64,000 nt of DNA from assembly GCF_902686445.1 (NCBI RefSeq), contig NC_062226.1, positions 17,208,001-17,272,000 of the forward strand, given 5' to 3'. Below the pieces are notes generated by a model that worked only from the letters and a program-made list of their open reading frames with translations, ran no database searches and was not told where the DNA came from. A program made the position numbers and the translations under genes. Source of the stretch: Sciurus carolinensis. Taxonomy: Eukaryota; Chordata; Mammalia; Rodentia; Sciuridae. Positions 47,939 to 59,510 of this stretch are shown here, piece by piece. How positions within the stretch are numbered: position 1 is the stretch's first letter; every line of letters starts with the position of its first letter.

Positions 47939-48126
47939 AGATGTCTGGCACAGCAGCGGACATCTCGCTGGTGCACTGGAGACAGCAGTGGCTGGAGAAT
48001 GGCACCTTGTACTTCCACGTCTCTATGAGCAGCTCCGGGCAGCTGGCCCAGGCCACTGCCCCCACGCTCCAGGAGCCCTCGGAGATTGTCGAGGAGCAGA
48101 TGCATATCCTCCACATTTCCGTCATG
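47939..48126 (+). CDS. ASTN2: ASTN2 internal coding exon (probably exon 2)
   Basis: This exon encodes 62 full codons after a split first codon. It begins E-MSGTAADISLVHWRQQWLE and ends EEQMHILHISVM, which I recognise as astrotactin-2; astrotactin-1 differs at many of these positions. Astrotactin-2 is a neuronal membrane glycoprotein that controls surface levels of ASTN1 and other synaptic or adhesion proteins, and is linked to glia-guided neuronal migration. The segment lies on the extracellular/lumenal side directly before the first transmembrane helix, which the next exon should encode. It contains an N-glycosylation sequon (NGT, codons at 47998-48006). The acceptor is a pyrimidine-rich tract ending CAG at 47938 and the donor is ATG|GTGAGT. 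The reading frame is open with no damage. The start at 47939 (phase 1) is preferred, but an acceptor two bases later (AG at 47939-47940) would make it phase 0. The length of 188 is not a multiple of three, so skipping would shift the frame. Confidence 0.93.
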
Positions 48127-48132
48127 GTGAGT
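48124..48132 (+). other. 5' splice site of the ASTN2 exon
   Basis: ATG|GTGAGT closely fits the mammalian donor consensus. It ends the exon after a complete Met codon, leaving a phase 0 intron, which suits the family sequence continuing with Gly-Gly and the transmembrane helix. Confidence 0.88.
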
Positions 48133-51100
48133 GAGCGGGGACATGATGGGGGTTGGGGAGGGGACAGCAAAGAAAAGAGTCACAGGGAGGCAGGAAAGTG
48201 TCAGCAGATGGAAGGAAAGAACTGGCCAAGTGCAAGAGGTTAGGCTGATAAACAGAAGGGCAGATGGATTCTGTGGCATCACCTGGACTGATGCGTCCCC
48301 ATCCATCATCTGTCAGCTGTGACAAACTAATTGTGCTTCAGAGAAGAAAAATAAAGGGTTTCCAACTCTTGGCCTTTTGGCTGACATCTCTGGGAATAGC
48401 TGTTTAACATCTGTCACGTGCTTGGCCTGCTTTGCTGAGGGCTGAGGTTCAACACTCCAAAATGCAGTTGGCCTTTCCAAGAATGACTGAACAAACAAAA
48501 TTGGAATAAAATCAGAACAGGCTGCCATTCCCAAGTGCCCTGAGGTGTGAGGTGCTTGAAACTTCACAACTACACGGTGGCTCCTGGAGATGGATTGACT
48601 GTAGCCAACGCACCCCTCTTCAGAGGCCCCTGCATTAGCCTCATGATATGGTTGTAAATAGGGTGGCAAAGGGGAAGGAGATTTACCCATGGTGACATAG
48701 CTTTTGAGCATTCAAACGCACAGGAGTCTGACTACAAAGTCTGAACTATGTCCCTGCTCACCATCTTAACTGTCTACCACATGTCCAGCACTATGAGGGC
48801 ACATTAGTGGAAATTATCTCATTGTACTCTTGCCAAAAATGCATGAACTCTGGCCTGTCACCTTCATAGTATAGACGAAGTTATGGGTGCAGAAATGAAG
48901 TGTACTTTCAACTTTCTTGGACCCATGATATAGAACTCTCTGTGTCCATTGCCTTCTCCAAGAAGGCTACTAGGAGTGGAATCACTTAAGTGGTAGTCTA
49001 AAAGGTATGTAGTCTCATATTAATGGTTTCTTTAAAAAAAAAAAAGCTATAATTAATGACTTTGTGTGGTTGATAGGAAATAAGCAAACAAATACAATTT
49101 GCAGAAAGTACAAGGTCTAATGAGCTCAGGATAAGATCTAATGATGCAAAACCTGCTACCCCCCTCATGTTATGCTCCTCAAAGCCACTCTTGCATTAAT
49201 TTTCTCCATTTCTCTGTTAGCATGACTCCACCAGATACCTGTGTCTAAGGATTTACAGTTCACACGAATGAAGTGATTGGCATAAGTACCATCTCCTACC
49301 CCTTCAATTCTTCCTTCCAGTCAAGAGTCAGTATTTATTGAGACTGCACCATGGTGCAGACTTGTAGTTTTGGTCTCTTTTCCTTGTTCCTCTTTAACCA
49401 ACACAGAGCATTAAGCATTCTGATTAGGGCTGAGGAAGAACTTGGAAATTTTCTCCTTTTGGAAAAACATACACATACCCCAGCCAGATAGCAACGTTAA
49501 TTTTGGACCTAACGCATGCTCATCACGTGGAAGAACAAATCAAGGCCTTTGTGTTATTCATGGAATGAGTGTGATAGACTTTTCCACATATATATTTAGC
49601 AAATGATGCAGCCACATGCTAAGACAAGTGGGTGCCTGTGTGCTAACTTTGGGGTGCAAATTTGTAAACACCATCTCAGGGTATTTGCTGGATTCCTCAG
49701 GGAGCATGGGGCACTACCTGATTTTAGGGAGGGTTGAGGAGTGTGGCTGCTCATCTTCCTTTAGTGTTTGAAAGTGAGACTCAGATTTGATTAATATTTA
49801 TTAGGTATTTTCTGGTTTGGGTCATAGCGTTCATTCTTCTCATAACCCAGTAACCTATATCTTATTATCTCGATTATAAATGAGTCATGAATGTGCCTTT
49901 TCTGCCTTTAGGCCCAGTGTTAGTTTCACTAAGTCAGATTGTCTTCCCAGGATAGGGTTCCTCACCTTTGGCTTTTGCTAGTGAGTTCAGCTTGAAAAGA
50001 ACAATATACCATGACCATTGAAATCCCCTGTAATCCAGGATTTGACTTGCAGAATAGGGAATATGGAAGTAGTCACACCCCACACCTTCTCTACCCCCAT
50101 GCTATCAACTTAGCCCTGTCCATCATTCAGGGCTCTGTGCTGTAGCTGTCTCCTGCCACCATCTTACTCTCAGGGGATAGTCATGTCCAGCACACACTGA
50201 ATCCAAAGGTCTCCTGAAGGAGGTGTGTGGATGAAGGTTAGCTGCTCAGAGGTGGGACCAGCTTCTGAGAATGCTGCCCATCATCTAGAGGTAGAGAAAT
50301 GGATGGTTATAATTGCAGACTCTGGAGATTGAGAAACTTGGCATCAAGTGCTGATCTGCCACTTTCCTCTCTAGATTATCTTGAGCTAAGTATTGGACCC
50401 CTCTGTCATCTATAAATTGAGGATTATACTAACACCTACAGTAGACACCAAGTCCTTGAATCAGAGAAGGTTGGCATGTGAGAATTTGCTTCTATTATTA
50501 GGGGCACTTCAGATGAAAAGTTTGATATTTTCTGATTTCTTGAAATTCCCTATGAGTTCCCTGGAAAAGTGATATTTTCTGATTTATTATACTCTTCCAT
50601 TTCGTAGATGGCCAAACTAAGGTTCACCACAGGTAAGGACTTTTCTGTAATTCCTCAGTCAACAGGGCTTAAGGAATCACCAGGTCTCTTTGTGGCTCAG
50701 GCTCTGACCTTCTCGGTCTGGCCCCAGACAATTCAGGCAGAGCAGAGTGTTTGCTTTCCCTCTCCCAGTGACCATTCAAAGTGGCATTCAAGATGGAGGA
50801 CTGTGTCTTCTTGTTTCACAGAAGAGAAATACGTCTTCCCATTCTTCAGAAGGGAAATCTGAGACTCAGCAGATCATGGACTCTCTATAACTGTGTGGCT
50901 AGCCAAAATACAGTTCTAGGACCAGGCTTTTCTGATGCCACACTTAGGTGGCTACTAGTTGAGCCATTATTTTTCATCTGTGGTTAATAGCTAAGATGGT
51001 ACCTGAGAAGACCCCAATTTCTGGTCAGATCTTAAAGAAGTCTGGTTGCTCAGGTCTATGAGCTCTGTCTCCTTTTCTCAGCTGCCATGTAGGGAAATCA

Positions 51101-51359
51101 GCTCCCACTCCGCTGCTGGACTATACTACCATCCACACATACCTGAGTGGAACCATCATGCTCCTTAGGCTTGTTACATCCTGAATTGAGCATCTTCCCC
51201 TTTCCCGGAGGGTTGTATCACCTGACTATTAATATTCCAAGGATGATGCAAGAAGGTGCTCAGTGAATCTGGGCCAAAAGAAGAGGGTAGACTGTCATCT
51301 CCCAGATCCCCCAGCCCAGCTACTCTGAGCGGTTGCATTTCCTCCTCAGCTGTTCAGGA

Positions 51360-51600
51360 AGCATGATATAGAGAAGAAAGCAAAGGTTTGGAATTTAGCT
51401 GAGCTGACTGGGAACCCAGCTTCTCCTATTATCTGCTTCCTGTTAGTTGTATCTTGAGTGAGTTCCTTAACATCTCTGGGTTTCAGTTCCCATATCTGCA
51501 AAACAAAATTAATCATACCAATCTTACAGCGTTATTGGAATGAGTAGAAGAAATACATAAATAGTAACTAGTATCCAGCATGGCACCTAGTTTTTACTGA
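51360..51600 (+). repeat. MIR SINE, near full length
   Basis: GGTTTGGAATTTAGCTGAGC, a GAGTGAGTTCCTTAACATCT block, GGGTTTCAGTTCCCATATCT and a TACAGCGTTATTGGAATGAG block are in MIR order. Confidence 0.8.
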
Positions 51601-52039
51601 ACTCCTAACATGAGGCCTGATTTCAGGGGTTCCAACTAACCAGGTCCAGCCACTCACTCCAAAACCAAACAGAAAAGATATGGGACAACAAACAAACAAA
51701 CAAAAACAGGAAAGAAAATTTAATCAGTGTAGATACACTGGGAAGTAGCTACGTTGGTTCTTTTGGAAGCCTGGAATCAGTCTTCATGATGAAGCTTTTT
51801 AAAGTTCCTTTCCTGCTTGTCACTGCTACCTTTTCTGCTTGGGTTTTGGGGCAAGTGACTGGCCCTGGTTTGTTGGAAGTCTGGAATCAGTTCTCTGGAG
51901 TAGGACTGCAGGAATAGTGAGAGTTCCGCAAGAGTGGCTATTAATATTACTTCTAAAGGACTCCAATCTAGGAGTAAGAAGACTTAGGGTGCAGTCTTAG
52001 TTTTGCTGCTATATTGCTGTCTGATGTAGAGAGACAGTC

Positions 52040-52180
52040 ATAACACCTGACATTTATTTTGCAGAGTTACTACATGCGAGGCAGTGCTCCAAATTTCATT
52101 TTACATGCATTATCACATTTAATCCTCACAACAGATCTTAAGATGGAGACTCTTCCTTAGATGAGGGTGGAACCTGAAAT
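52040..52180 (+). repeat. MIR SINE fragment
   Basis: ACATGCATTATCACATTTAA followed by TCCTCACAACAGATCTTAAG is the well-known MIR block. Confidence 0.7.
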
Positions 52181-52579
52181 GTTCATAAAATAAATAGCTA
52201 TATGACCTTGATCTCCCAAAGGTTAAATGGCCAAACTATTATTTCATTCTGTTAAGGCTTACCTCTGTCCTTAAGCTGCGTGGTAGACCCCATTTCTCTT
52301 CTCTGTTGCTAACTTACATTATAAAATTTCATGTGTGAATTCTTGTAAAGACCCCACCCCACACTCACACACTTAAATGGAATCCATGGTTTTATTAAGA
52401 GGATTTATAGCTTAGACACCAACTCCAAGGTTGAACAAGGTCTCTATTGCTAGCTTTATGTATTTGGCCAGATCTCCTCCGTTATTTACAAAACTAGAAT
52501 AATATTCCCCACTTCCTAGAGATTTCTCCTAAGTATTGCATGAGGTCACACTCACAAGTGTCCTGGATAATAAAAAATA

Positions 52580-52800
52580 ACCACTGCTATTATTGACACC
52601 TTTCTATAGGCCAGACCTAGTTAGGTGAGCGCATTATTCTATTTAATTTGTCTAATACTTCTATAAGACACACACTGTTATTGTCCCTCATTTACAGATG
52701 GGGAACCTAGGAGTTAGTGAGGATTTCTGTCTGCCCATTGACATCACCAATAAGTGATCAAGCTAGATTTCCATCTCCTGTCTGTCCAAATTGAGAGTCT
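52580..52800 (+). repeat. MIR SINE
   Basis: A GGCCAGACCTAGTTAGGTGA block, then TGTCCCTCATTTACAGATGG, GGAACCTAGGAGTTAGTGAG and AGTGATCAAGCTAGATTTCC are in MIR order. Confidence 0.7.
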
Positions 52801-53317
52801 GTATTCTTGGGCAGGAACCTGCATGGTACAGTGCCTGACATTCAGTGAGTATTCAAAAAGCAGTTACTAAAATGTTAGCTATAATGTAGAGAAAAAAATG
52901 TTAGCTGTAGTGAGGGTCTATCATTCCTGCTATTTATGGAGTATTCACTTGGGTACTCAGAATACTTGTTAGAGCTTGGAAACTTGTCAGATAGGAAGAG
53001 AGGGGTTGCTCATGCCAGCAGTTTCTAGGTAGGAGAAAAGAAACCCCAGGGAAGTCAAGGAGAGTCAGAGGAACCTTGTGACTTGAATCCTATAGGAGCC
53101 CTTTGCCTTGTTCATCTGCATAAACTGTCACTTACCCTCTGCAAGGTTGGTTTGGGATCTACATAGGCATTCTTTTTTTAACATTTTTTTCTGTGAAGGA
53201 ATTTACTACATTTTATTTGAGAATATAAAATATCTAAGCATGTGGGAAAATATTCTGTATTATTAAATGAGAAGACACACTTATAAATATGTTAGTTTGG
53301 GGGGAGGGGATGGTGTT

Positions 53318-53513
53318 ATCGTTTTGTTTTGTTTTTTGGTACCGAAGATTTAACCCAGAGGGACTTTACCAGTGATCCACATCCCCAACCCTTTTGGTTC
53401 TTTCTTATTTTCAGACAGGGCCTCTCTAAATTGCTGAGGCTGACCTTCAACTTAATCCTCCTGTCTGAGCCTCCCAAGCCACTGGGATTATAAGCATGTG
53501 CCATGACCCTGGG
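53318..53513 (-). mobile_element. B1-dID composite SINE, minus strand
   Basis: GGTACCGAAGATTTAACCCA and a CCACATCCCCAACCC block (ID part) are followed by CAGACAGGGCCTCTCTAAAT, GCTGAGGCTGACCTTCAACT and GGGATTATAAGCATGTGCCA (B1 part). It is more diverged than the copy at 32398 and no clear target duplication was found. Confidence 0.85.
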
Positions 53514-53573
53514 CAAGATATTAGGTTTTAGTCAAGTTTCCCTTCTATTGATCTATTTATTTAACTCATGAAT

Positions 53574-54215
53574 TCTTTTTTTTTTTTTTGTTGTTGTTGT
53601 TCTTTTTACATATACATGACAGTAGAGTATATTTTGACATCTTATGCGTGGAGTCCAACTTATTTTAATTAGGAGCCCATCCTTGTGATTGCTCATGAGT
53701 GGAATTTCACTGGTTGTGTATTTATATGTGAACATAGAAAAGTTATGTCTGATTCATTCTACTGTCTTTCCTATTACCATTCACTCTCCCTTTCCTCTGT
53801 TTGCTGCCTTTGTCTAAACCAATGAATTTCTGTTCTTCCCTCTACGCCCCAAACTTGGAATGGAACCACCATTTGACCCAGCTATACCATTCCTCAGTTT
53901 ATACCCGAAGAACTTAAAATCAGCCCAATATATTGACACAGCCACATCAGTGTTCATCAGCAGCTCACTTCACAATAGCTAAGCTATGGAACCAACCTAA
54001 ATGCCCTTCAACAGATGAATGGATAAAAAAAATGTAGTGTATATGCACAATGGAGTATTACTCAGTCATAAAGAAAATGAAATTTTGGCATTTGCCAATA
54101 AATGGATGGAACTGAAGACTATCATGCTCAGTGAAATAAGCTACCCCCCCCCCCAAAAAAAAACCCAAACAAACAAAAAACAAGCACAAAGGCCAAATAT
54201 TCTTTCTGATATACA
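53574..54215 (-). mobile_element. 5'-inverted L1 fragment
   Basis: The left half (to about 53854) begins with poly(T) and is a reversed L1 3' tail. The right half (from about 53855) runs forward: CATTTGACCCAGCTATACCA, CTTCAACAGATGAATGGATA, CAATGGAGTATTACTCAGTC and an AGTGAAATAAGC block, the end of L1 ORF2 and the start of its 3' UTR. This reversed-plus-forward layout is that of twin priming. Several stops show it is not recent. Confidence 0.75.
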
Positions 54216-56138
54216 TTCTTGAACTGTTAGGAATGTGGCACTTGTGTTTCCTGTTTAGAAAGTGGGAGGAGTTTACCTGCTTCAGGCAGCCTTGAGACTA
54301 CATGCAAAGAATTCTAGCACATATGATTCTTGCTTCTTCTTTACATATAGGTGTTGTTTTTGCTTCTTTTGTTTTCTGTTGTTATCATTGTTATATTCGC
54401 ACACAGAGATATATTTTACTTTTGCGTTCATCAAAGTTTATTTCAACAAAAATAGTTATCAATTGTGGTTCAGAGGTGAGTCATATAACTCTACGTTCCC
54501 CTTGCTCCCACTTTTAAACAATGGTGTCATTTTGATATGGTATGTCTTGTCTTAAAGAAGTCCACAGAAATTATTATAGAAACTGCTTACGATCAATATC
54601 TTTCATCATGACTTTTTCTATTTTTTTTTTTTATCTTTGGTCTTTTTTGTGTGACAAAATGTTTTTAGAAGGGGAATGAAAGGAAATGTTTGGTTTGATG
54701 TAGAAGAAAAGACTTCTGAGGGCACTTTTCTTTCAAAAGGTGTGTCCCGTAGGAAATGCTGCAGATTTGTACTAGCGGCACCAATGAGGGTAGACTGTAA
54801 AGGGACCAAAATCTCATCCACGACAGGAGAAGCCTTTCAGTGCGTGAACTTTCCAGTAGTGGAGCGACCAGAGCCAGGGAGTAGTGAGTTCCTTGTCCCC
54901 AGGGTACATAAGCAAAGGCTGGCAGAGCTTTCATTGGGATTTCAGGAGGAATAATAGTTAAATTAGGTATCTATTGTAGTTCCTTCAAATTTAGATGATG
55001 TATGATTCTGTAATATAATAATATATAGAAAAATACTTTGAGGATTATAAAATGCCACATAAATCTATGGAATTATTATTACCAGTCTCAATCAGTAGCT
55101 TTGTTTGAAGGATCTGTGAGATGTTGGGATAATACTTAATAATGCTTTCTGTGAAAGATGGGTTTAGATCATTTCCCCATGAGTGCATTTAGTCACTCAC
55201 AGCACGTCATTCATTCCCTCATTCATTGGTTCAGTCAGTCAGTCATGTAATGGTCTATCTGCCTATTAAATCTAACAGTGAACATTCTATCGGCAAGGGA
55301 AAAAAACTGGGGGAAAATAAGCTTTAAAAAAGAATCAGCCACAACTCAGAACAAGTCAACTATGGAATCCAACTGCTGAACGTGCTCATATATTTTAAGT
55401 TGCATTAATAAAAGACTAGTTTTCTGAACAAATGGTTCCAGAAGTTCTGGGGGAGACCTGAAATATAGTGTTCACTTGTGGGGCCCACTTGTTTGAAGAA
55501 ATAACAGATTAGAAAATTTATGAGAAATGAATCCAGACAGTGGAGAATCTTAAAATAATAGCTAACCAGGACTGTTCCAGTGCTTGGTTAGGGATCTAAT
55601 TCTCAACACCCATTCAATGGGTCTCATTATTCCTCCTCCTCCACCATTGGAAAGAGAGACATTGGAAAGAGAGAATGCAGCCGACCTGTCAGAACTGGGC
55701 CCTCAGTGTGTCCCGCAGTTCACCTTCTGACTCCGGGACTGACTTGCTAGTGGTGGGACTGGAGCGTGCTTTTTCTCTGCTTCCCTTTTTGCATCTGTAA
55801 TGGGTCGATGACATGGGGGCCCGGGGCAAGTGCCGTAAGTATGGGCCTGCCACCTTGTCCTGGCTTTGCACAGGACACGACTCTGCCATTTGTATGTTCA
55901 TGGACCTCCGACGGCCTCTGTAACGAAGTGCCACAAACAGAGTGACTTGAACAACAGAAATGTATTGTCTCACAGTTCCAGAAGCTTCAGTCCAAGTTCC
56001 AGGTATAAGCAGGACTTGCTCCTTCTGCAGGCAGGAGGGGAGGCTCTGCTCCAGGCCAGGCTCCTAGCTTCTGGTTGTTTCTTGGCATGTGGCGTGTTAA
56101 ATCCAGCCTTCCCTTGGCATTCTGCTTTGCTAGTGTCT

Positions 56139-56170
<32 letters not shown>

Positions 56171-56226
56171 CTGTCTTGGTGCCCGGATTCTCCCTTTTCT
56201 AAAGGACACCAGTCATATTGGATTGA

Positions 56227-56244
56227 CCCTAACCCTAACCCTAA
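56227..56244. repeat. telomere-like repeat (CCCTAA)3
   Basis: Three exact CCCTAA units at the place where related MaLR LTRs usually have one copy of CCCTAA before TGACCTC. Confidence 0.9.
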
Positions 56245-56317
56245 TGACTTTGTTGTAACTTGATTACCTCTACTAAACTCTTATCTCCAAATAAGTCCAT
56301 GTTCTGAGGTACCGGAG

Positions 56318-56844
56318 TGTAATGATTAATGTGAACTGTCAACTTGATTAGATGAAGAGATGCCAAAGATGAAGAGACTTCTGGGTGTGTCAGTGATGGT
56401 GTATTTAGGAATAATTGGCATGTGGGAAATCCCCAAGTGTGGGCAGCACTGTTAAAGAGATTGGAGGCTTGGATGGAATAAAAGTTGGAAGAACAAGCAG
56501 ATGGAAGCTTGATTGTTCTTGAATGGGTTCTTGATTGTTGCTATGATCACCTAAGGACATCAGACTCTGGTTCCATTACTGTTCCAAAGTGGACCCTGCC
56601 AGTGATTCTCCAGGGAGTTTCCAGAAGTCTTCAGTCTCAGCCTGGGGCGGCATCATTGATCCCTCTAGTTTTGAGGCTTCCGCATCTTGGACCATGCAGC
56701 TACTGATTCCTCCAGGTCTCCAGCCTGCAGACAACCATTGTGGACTCTCCAGCTTTTGGTGATGTAAGCCAATCTAATAAATTCACTTTTATAATCATAC
56801 TTCCTGTTGGCTTTTTTTCCTTCTAGAGAATCCTGACTGATACA
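56318..56844 (+). mobile_element. solo LTR of ERVL (MLT2-like) type
   Basis: Begins TGTAATGATTAATGTGAACT, TGTCAACTTGATTAGATGAA and ends with a GTAAGCCAATCTAATAAATT block, a CCTTCTAGAGAATCCTGACT block and TGATACA. This is the layout of MLT2-type ERVL LTRs. It sits inside the MLT1-like LTR; the flanks CGGAG and TGGGG could be a decayed 5-bp target duplication. No internal retroviral sequence is adjacent. Confidence 0.7.
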
Positions 56845-57089
56845 TGGGGATTAGTATTCAAACCTTTTTTGTCGTTATTTTTTTTTTTAGTAACACAATT
56901 GAATTGGTAATAATAAATGCAACTACTATGTTGTGTATAAAGGACGCTATTGAAGGATGCTGAGGACAACCAGGAAAAGAGAGGACAAGCTCTTGCAGGT
57001 TGACTCTTCAAAGTCTTTCAGAAAGAAGGTAGATGAGCAGGAAATGGATCTTAAGAGAAATTCTTTTAAATGGAAAGGTGGCAAAAATC

Positions 57090-57230
57090 TGGTGGTGGAA
57101 AGACCATAATTCAAGTATATAGGCTTCGACTTCAGTTTCAGCTCTGTCACTGATGTTCTCTGTGACCTCATGCAAGTCACATGCCTTTCTCAGCCTCAGT
57201 GTCCCCATTTGCAGGTTAAGATCAAGCTTG
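57090..57230 (+). repeat. MIR SINE
   Basis: TTCAGCTCTGTCACTGATGT, a TGTGACCTCATGCAAGTCAC block and CTCAGCCTCAGTGTCCCCAT are in MIR order. Another MIR-like piece lies at about 57560-57740; I recognise nothing in 57740-58430. Confidence 0.75.
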
Positions 57231-58429
57231 TATTCATTGCCAAAACATGCTGAAGCTTGGTAATATAATTACCCTGAGTTCCTTTTCACATAAGTGATTC
57301 CTATCTGGGAATCCCATTCCCTTCTGTTTTACAGAAAGAAAAATGCTTTAAAATCATAAATACACTTTTTTAATGTTTAAAAATTTAAATCACTTGAGCC
57401 TTGTAGCTTGGGCCTAACTTTCTTTACCAAAAAAAGATTCAGTAACAGCCACCTGGGGCTCTAGTCAGGCTTGTGGGCAAAGTGGGAGAATAAGCCATGG
57501 CTTCTGTCTGCAGGAAATGTGGCTTGTCTTGCTCAGCATTTAGGAACAGGCCATAGAGAGGTGGACTAAGCACTGAATTTGGTGTCAGGAGGCCTGAGTT
57601 GAAGCTCAGATTCTACCAAATACCAGCCGTTAGAGAGGCAAGCTTCATGTTTGGTCATTTGCAAAATGGAAGTAAAATTGAAATCATAACATCAAACTGA
57701 GATAAAGTACATGCAAATATTTGGCAATACATTCCCCAAAACAATAGATCCCTAGAATATGTTTGAGATGTTGGAGCCGAAAGCACAGTAGGCTTCACAG
57801 AGTCCAACTCTTCTGGATCAGCCAGCTTTTACTCGTTTATCCTACAAAAAAATCCACCCTGAATCTCAGTGACTGGCCAATGATTTATTTCTCACACATA
57901 CTACACATTAGCAGCCCCCAGTGGCTGTGGCTCATTCGGCAAGTCCTCTCATTTTGAAATTTTGGCCCAAGGGTAGTCCTTGTTGAGACATTTGGTTTTC
58001 ATGACAGAGGAAATGAAATGAGCAAGAGAGCTGGCTGAAATCTAGGAAAATATAGAAATCTAGCTGATGCTAAGATGTGGGCTCTTTACATTCTGTTGGC
58101 CAGGACACATCACATGGAGAAACCCAGAGCCAATGGCGAGGGGAATGCAAGTTGCAGCCCTTACAGGGATGTGCACATGAGCAGTTGCAGATAGCAGAGC
58201 ATACTCCACCCTCATCTTGCAGATGGGGAAAAGGAGCTGGGAGGGTGGGCGCCCCCCATTCCTGCACCATTAGGCTGGGCCTGCAGATCAAGCCCAGACA
58301 GAAAGGGTTGACAAGGACATCCTGGAGACAGCAAGAGGCAGCTTGTGAAAGGGGCCCAACAGCAGTTCTTTGGCACTTTCTAACCAAAGCAGAATGCAGG
58401 ACGAGAAGGTGTATAGCAAGAAGTTCTGC

Positions 58430-58995
58430 ATAAAACAGACAGAGGGAGTCGGAGAGGAACACGGGAAAAAGAGACGCTAGCCAGTATTTATTGAGAAGCT
58501 ATTCTAAACCCAGTAAATAGAAACTACCAGAAACAGAAAAGGAATAAAGGGAAACTAAGAGAAAGGAGAGCCACAAACTGTGAGAGAGATGTAGAAAAAT
58601 AAAGGGAAATTGGCAGGAACAGGCGGAGGATTTAGAAAGAGCAGCAGACAGGAAAAGAGCAAAGAGAATAACACATGGGGGGCACAGCACAGAGAGAAGG
58701 GAGCAGGGACAGAGAACCACAGCAAGAGTATGCGGAGCTCATGGCCAAGAAAGAGGAGGGTGTGGCGGGTGGAGGGCAGGCCTGGGCGAGGGGAGGCAGG
58801 AGGAAGTAGGGCAGGTGGAGGTTGCCGAGGTGGGGAGGGCCGGGGCTGGGCCCCCAGCACCGTGGATCCCAGAAGAGGAAGGAGGCAGAGGGCAAAGTGG
58901 AGGGGCTTCCGTGCTCAGGCCTGGAGGACGGGAGGGAAAGGGAGGTCATGCAGAGGACCAAGCTGGGAGCCACAGCTCGAAGGAGAGTTGAGGGG
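58430..58995 (+). repeat. purine-rich low-complexity block with G-quadruplex motif
   Basis: The plus strand is strongly A/G-rich for over 500 bp (AGAGGGAGTCGGAGAGGAAC, AAGAGGAGGGTGTGGCGGG, AGGGGAGGCAGGAGGAAG). Within it 58832-58850 has four G runs (4, 3, 4, 3) separated by A, CC and CT, a strict quadruplex motif. Long open frames here on both strands come from biased composition. Confidence 0.7.
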
Positions 58996-59264
58996 TGTCC
59001 TCTTGATGGTCACCCCAACCTCTCTGCTCCAGCTGCTGCTTCTGTGTTTCATTTCATTCACACGATATTCCGAGAGCAACACAGAATGAATGGGGTGTGT
59101 GACATGTTGAGGTGTTCAGCTGGTTGCTCCCTTCCCCACAGGCCTCTAGAGAGCCCACAGCAAAAATGGGTGATAAGCTTAGTTTGAGATATATTGTGGA
59201 GCTTGTATTTCCCATTTTGACTAATTTCCTTTTCTCCCTTCTCCCCTGTGCTCAAAGGTGGTTT

Positions 59265-59510
59265 AGTTTGGTGAATATGATATGGTCCTGGAGACAGATA
59301 AACATAGATTCGATTCATGGCTCTTCCCCTTATTGCTGTTTATCCTTAGGTGTTTAACTCAACCTCTCTGTTTTGTTTTGTTTTTTTTTTTTTCACTCTC
59401 TACTGAAATGTAAGTGAGAATATGGAGACCATATTCATAGGGCTGAGGTGTGAAATAAATGATAAAAGACTCATAAAATATCTTAGCACAGCACTCAATA
59501 AAGTTCCCTT
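59265..59510 (+). repeat. MIR SINE interrupted by a poly(T)-containing stretch
   Basis: GATTCGATTCATGGCTCTTC and a TTTAACTCAACCTCTCTG block precede a T-rich tract (59371-59392); AATGTAAGTGAGAATATGGA and AGCACAGCACTCAATAAAGT follow. I recognise nothing in 59520-59920. Confidence 0.55.

Larger units (their letters stand above)
48133..53290. other. ASTN2 downstream intron, proximal part
   Basis: No further exon was found, so the transmembrane-helix exon must lie beyond the window. Old MIR-like pieces occur near 48640-48760, 48765-48900, 49790-49900, 50300-50450, 50770-50960 and 52430-52570, and a CAAA run near 51690-51711. I recognise nothing in 49100-49780. Confidence 0.7.
55891..56913 (-). 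mobile_element. MaLR LTR (MLT1-like), minus strand, split by an ERVL LTR
   Basis: Left part 55891-56317 includes CTTGAACAACAGAAATGTAT, CTCACAGTTCCAGAAGCTTC, a GGACACCAGTCATATTGGAT block and CTTATCTCCAAATAAGTCCA. The sequence resumes at 56845 (GGGGATTAGTATTCAAAC) and fades by about 56913. An internal GT run (56146-56170) has expanded inside it. Confidence 0.7.

Noticed and set aside
47740..48309. 189-codon open frame on the minus strand across the ASTN2 exon
   Set aside because: It is the reverse complement of a conserved exon plus its introns. It has no protein family, and the plus strand has splice sites and a family match.
58610..59089. 159-codon open frame, with overlapping frames on both strands
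   Set aside because: The purine-rich composition removes stop codons by chance; the translation is low-complexity Arg/Gly/Glu sequence.
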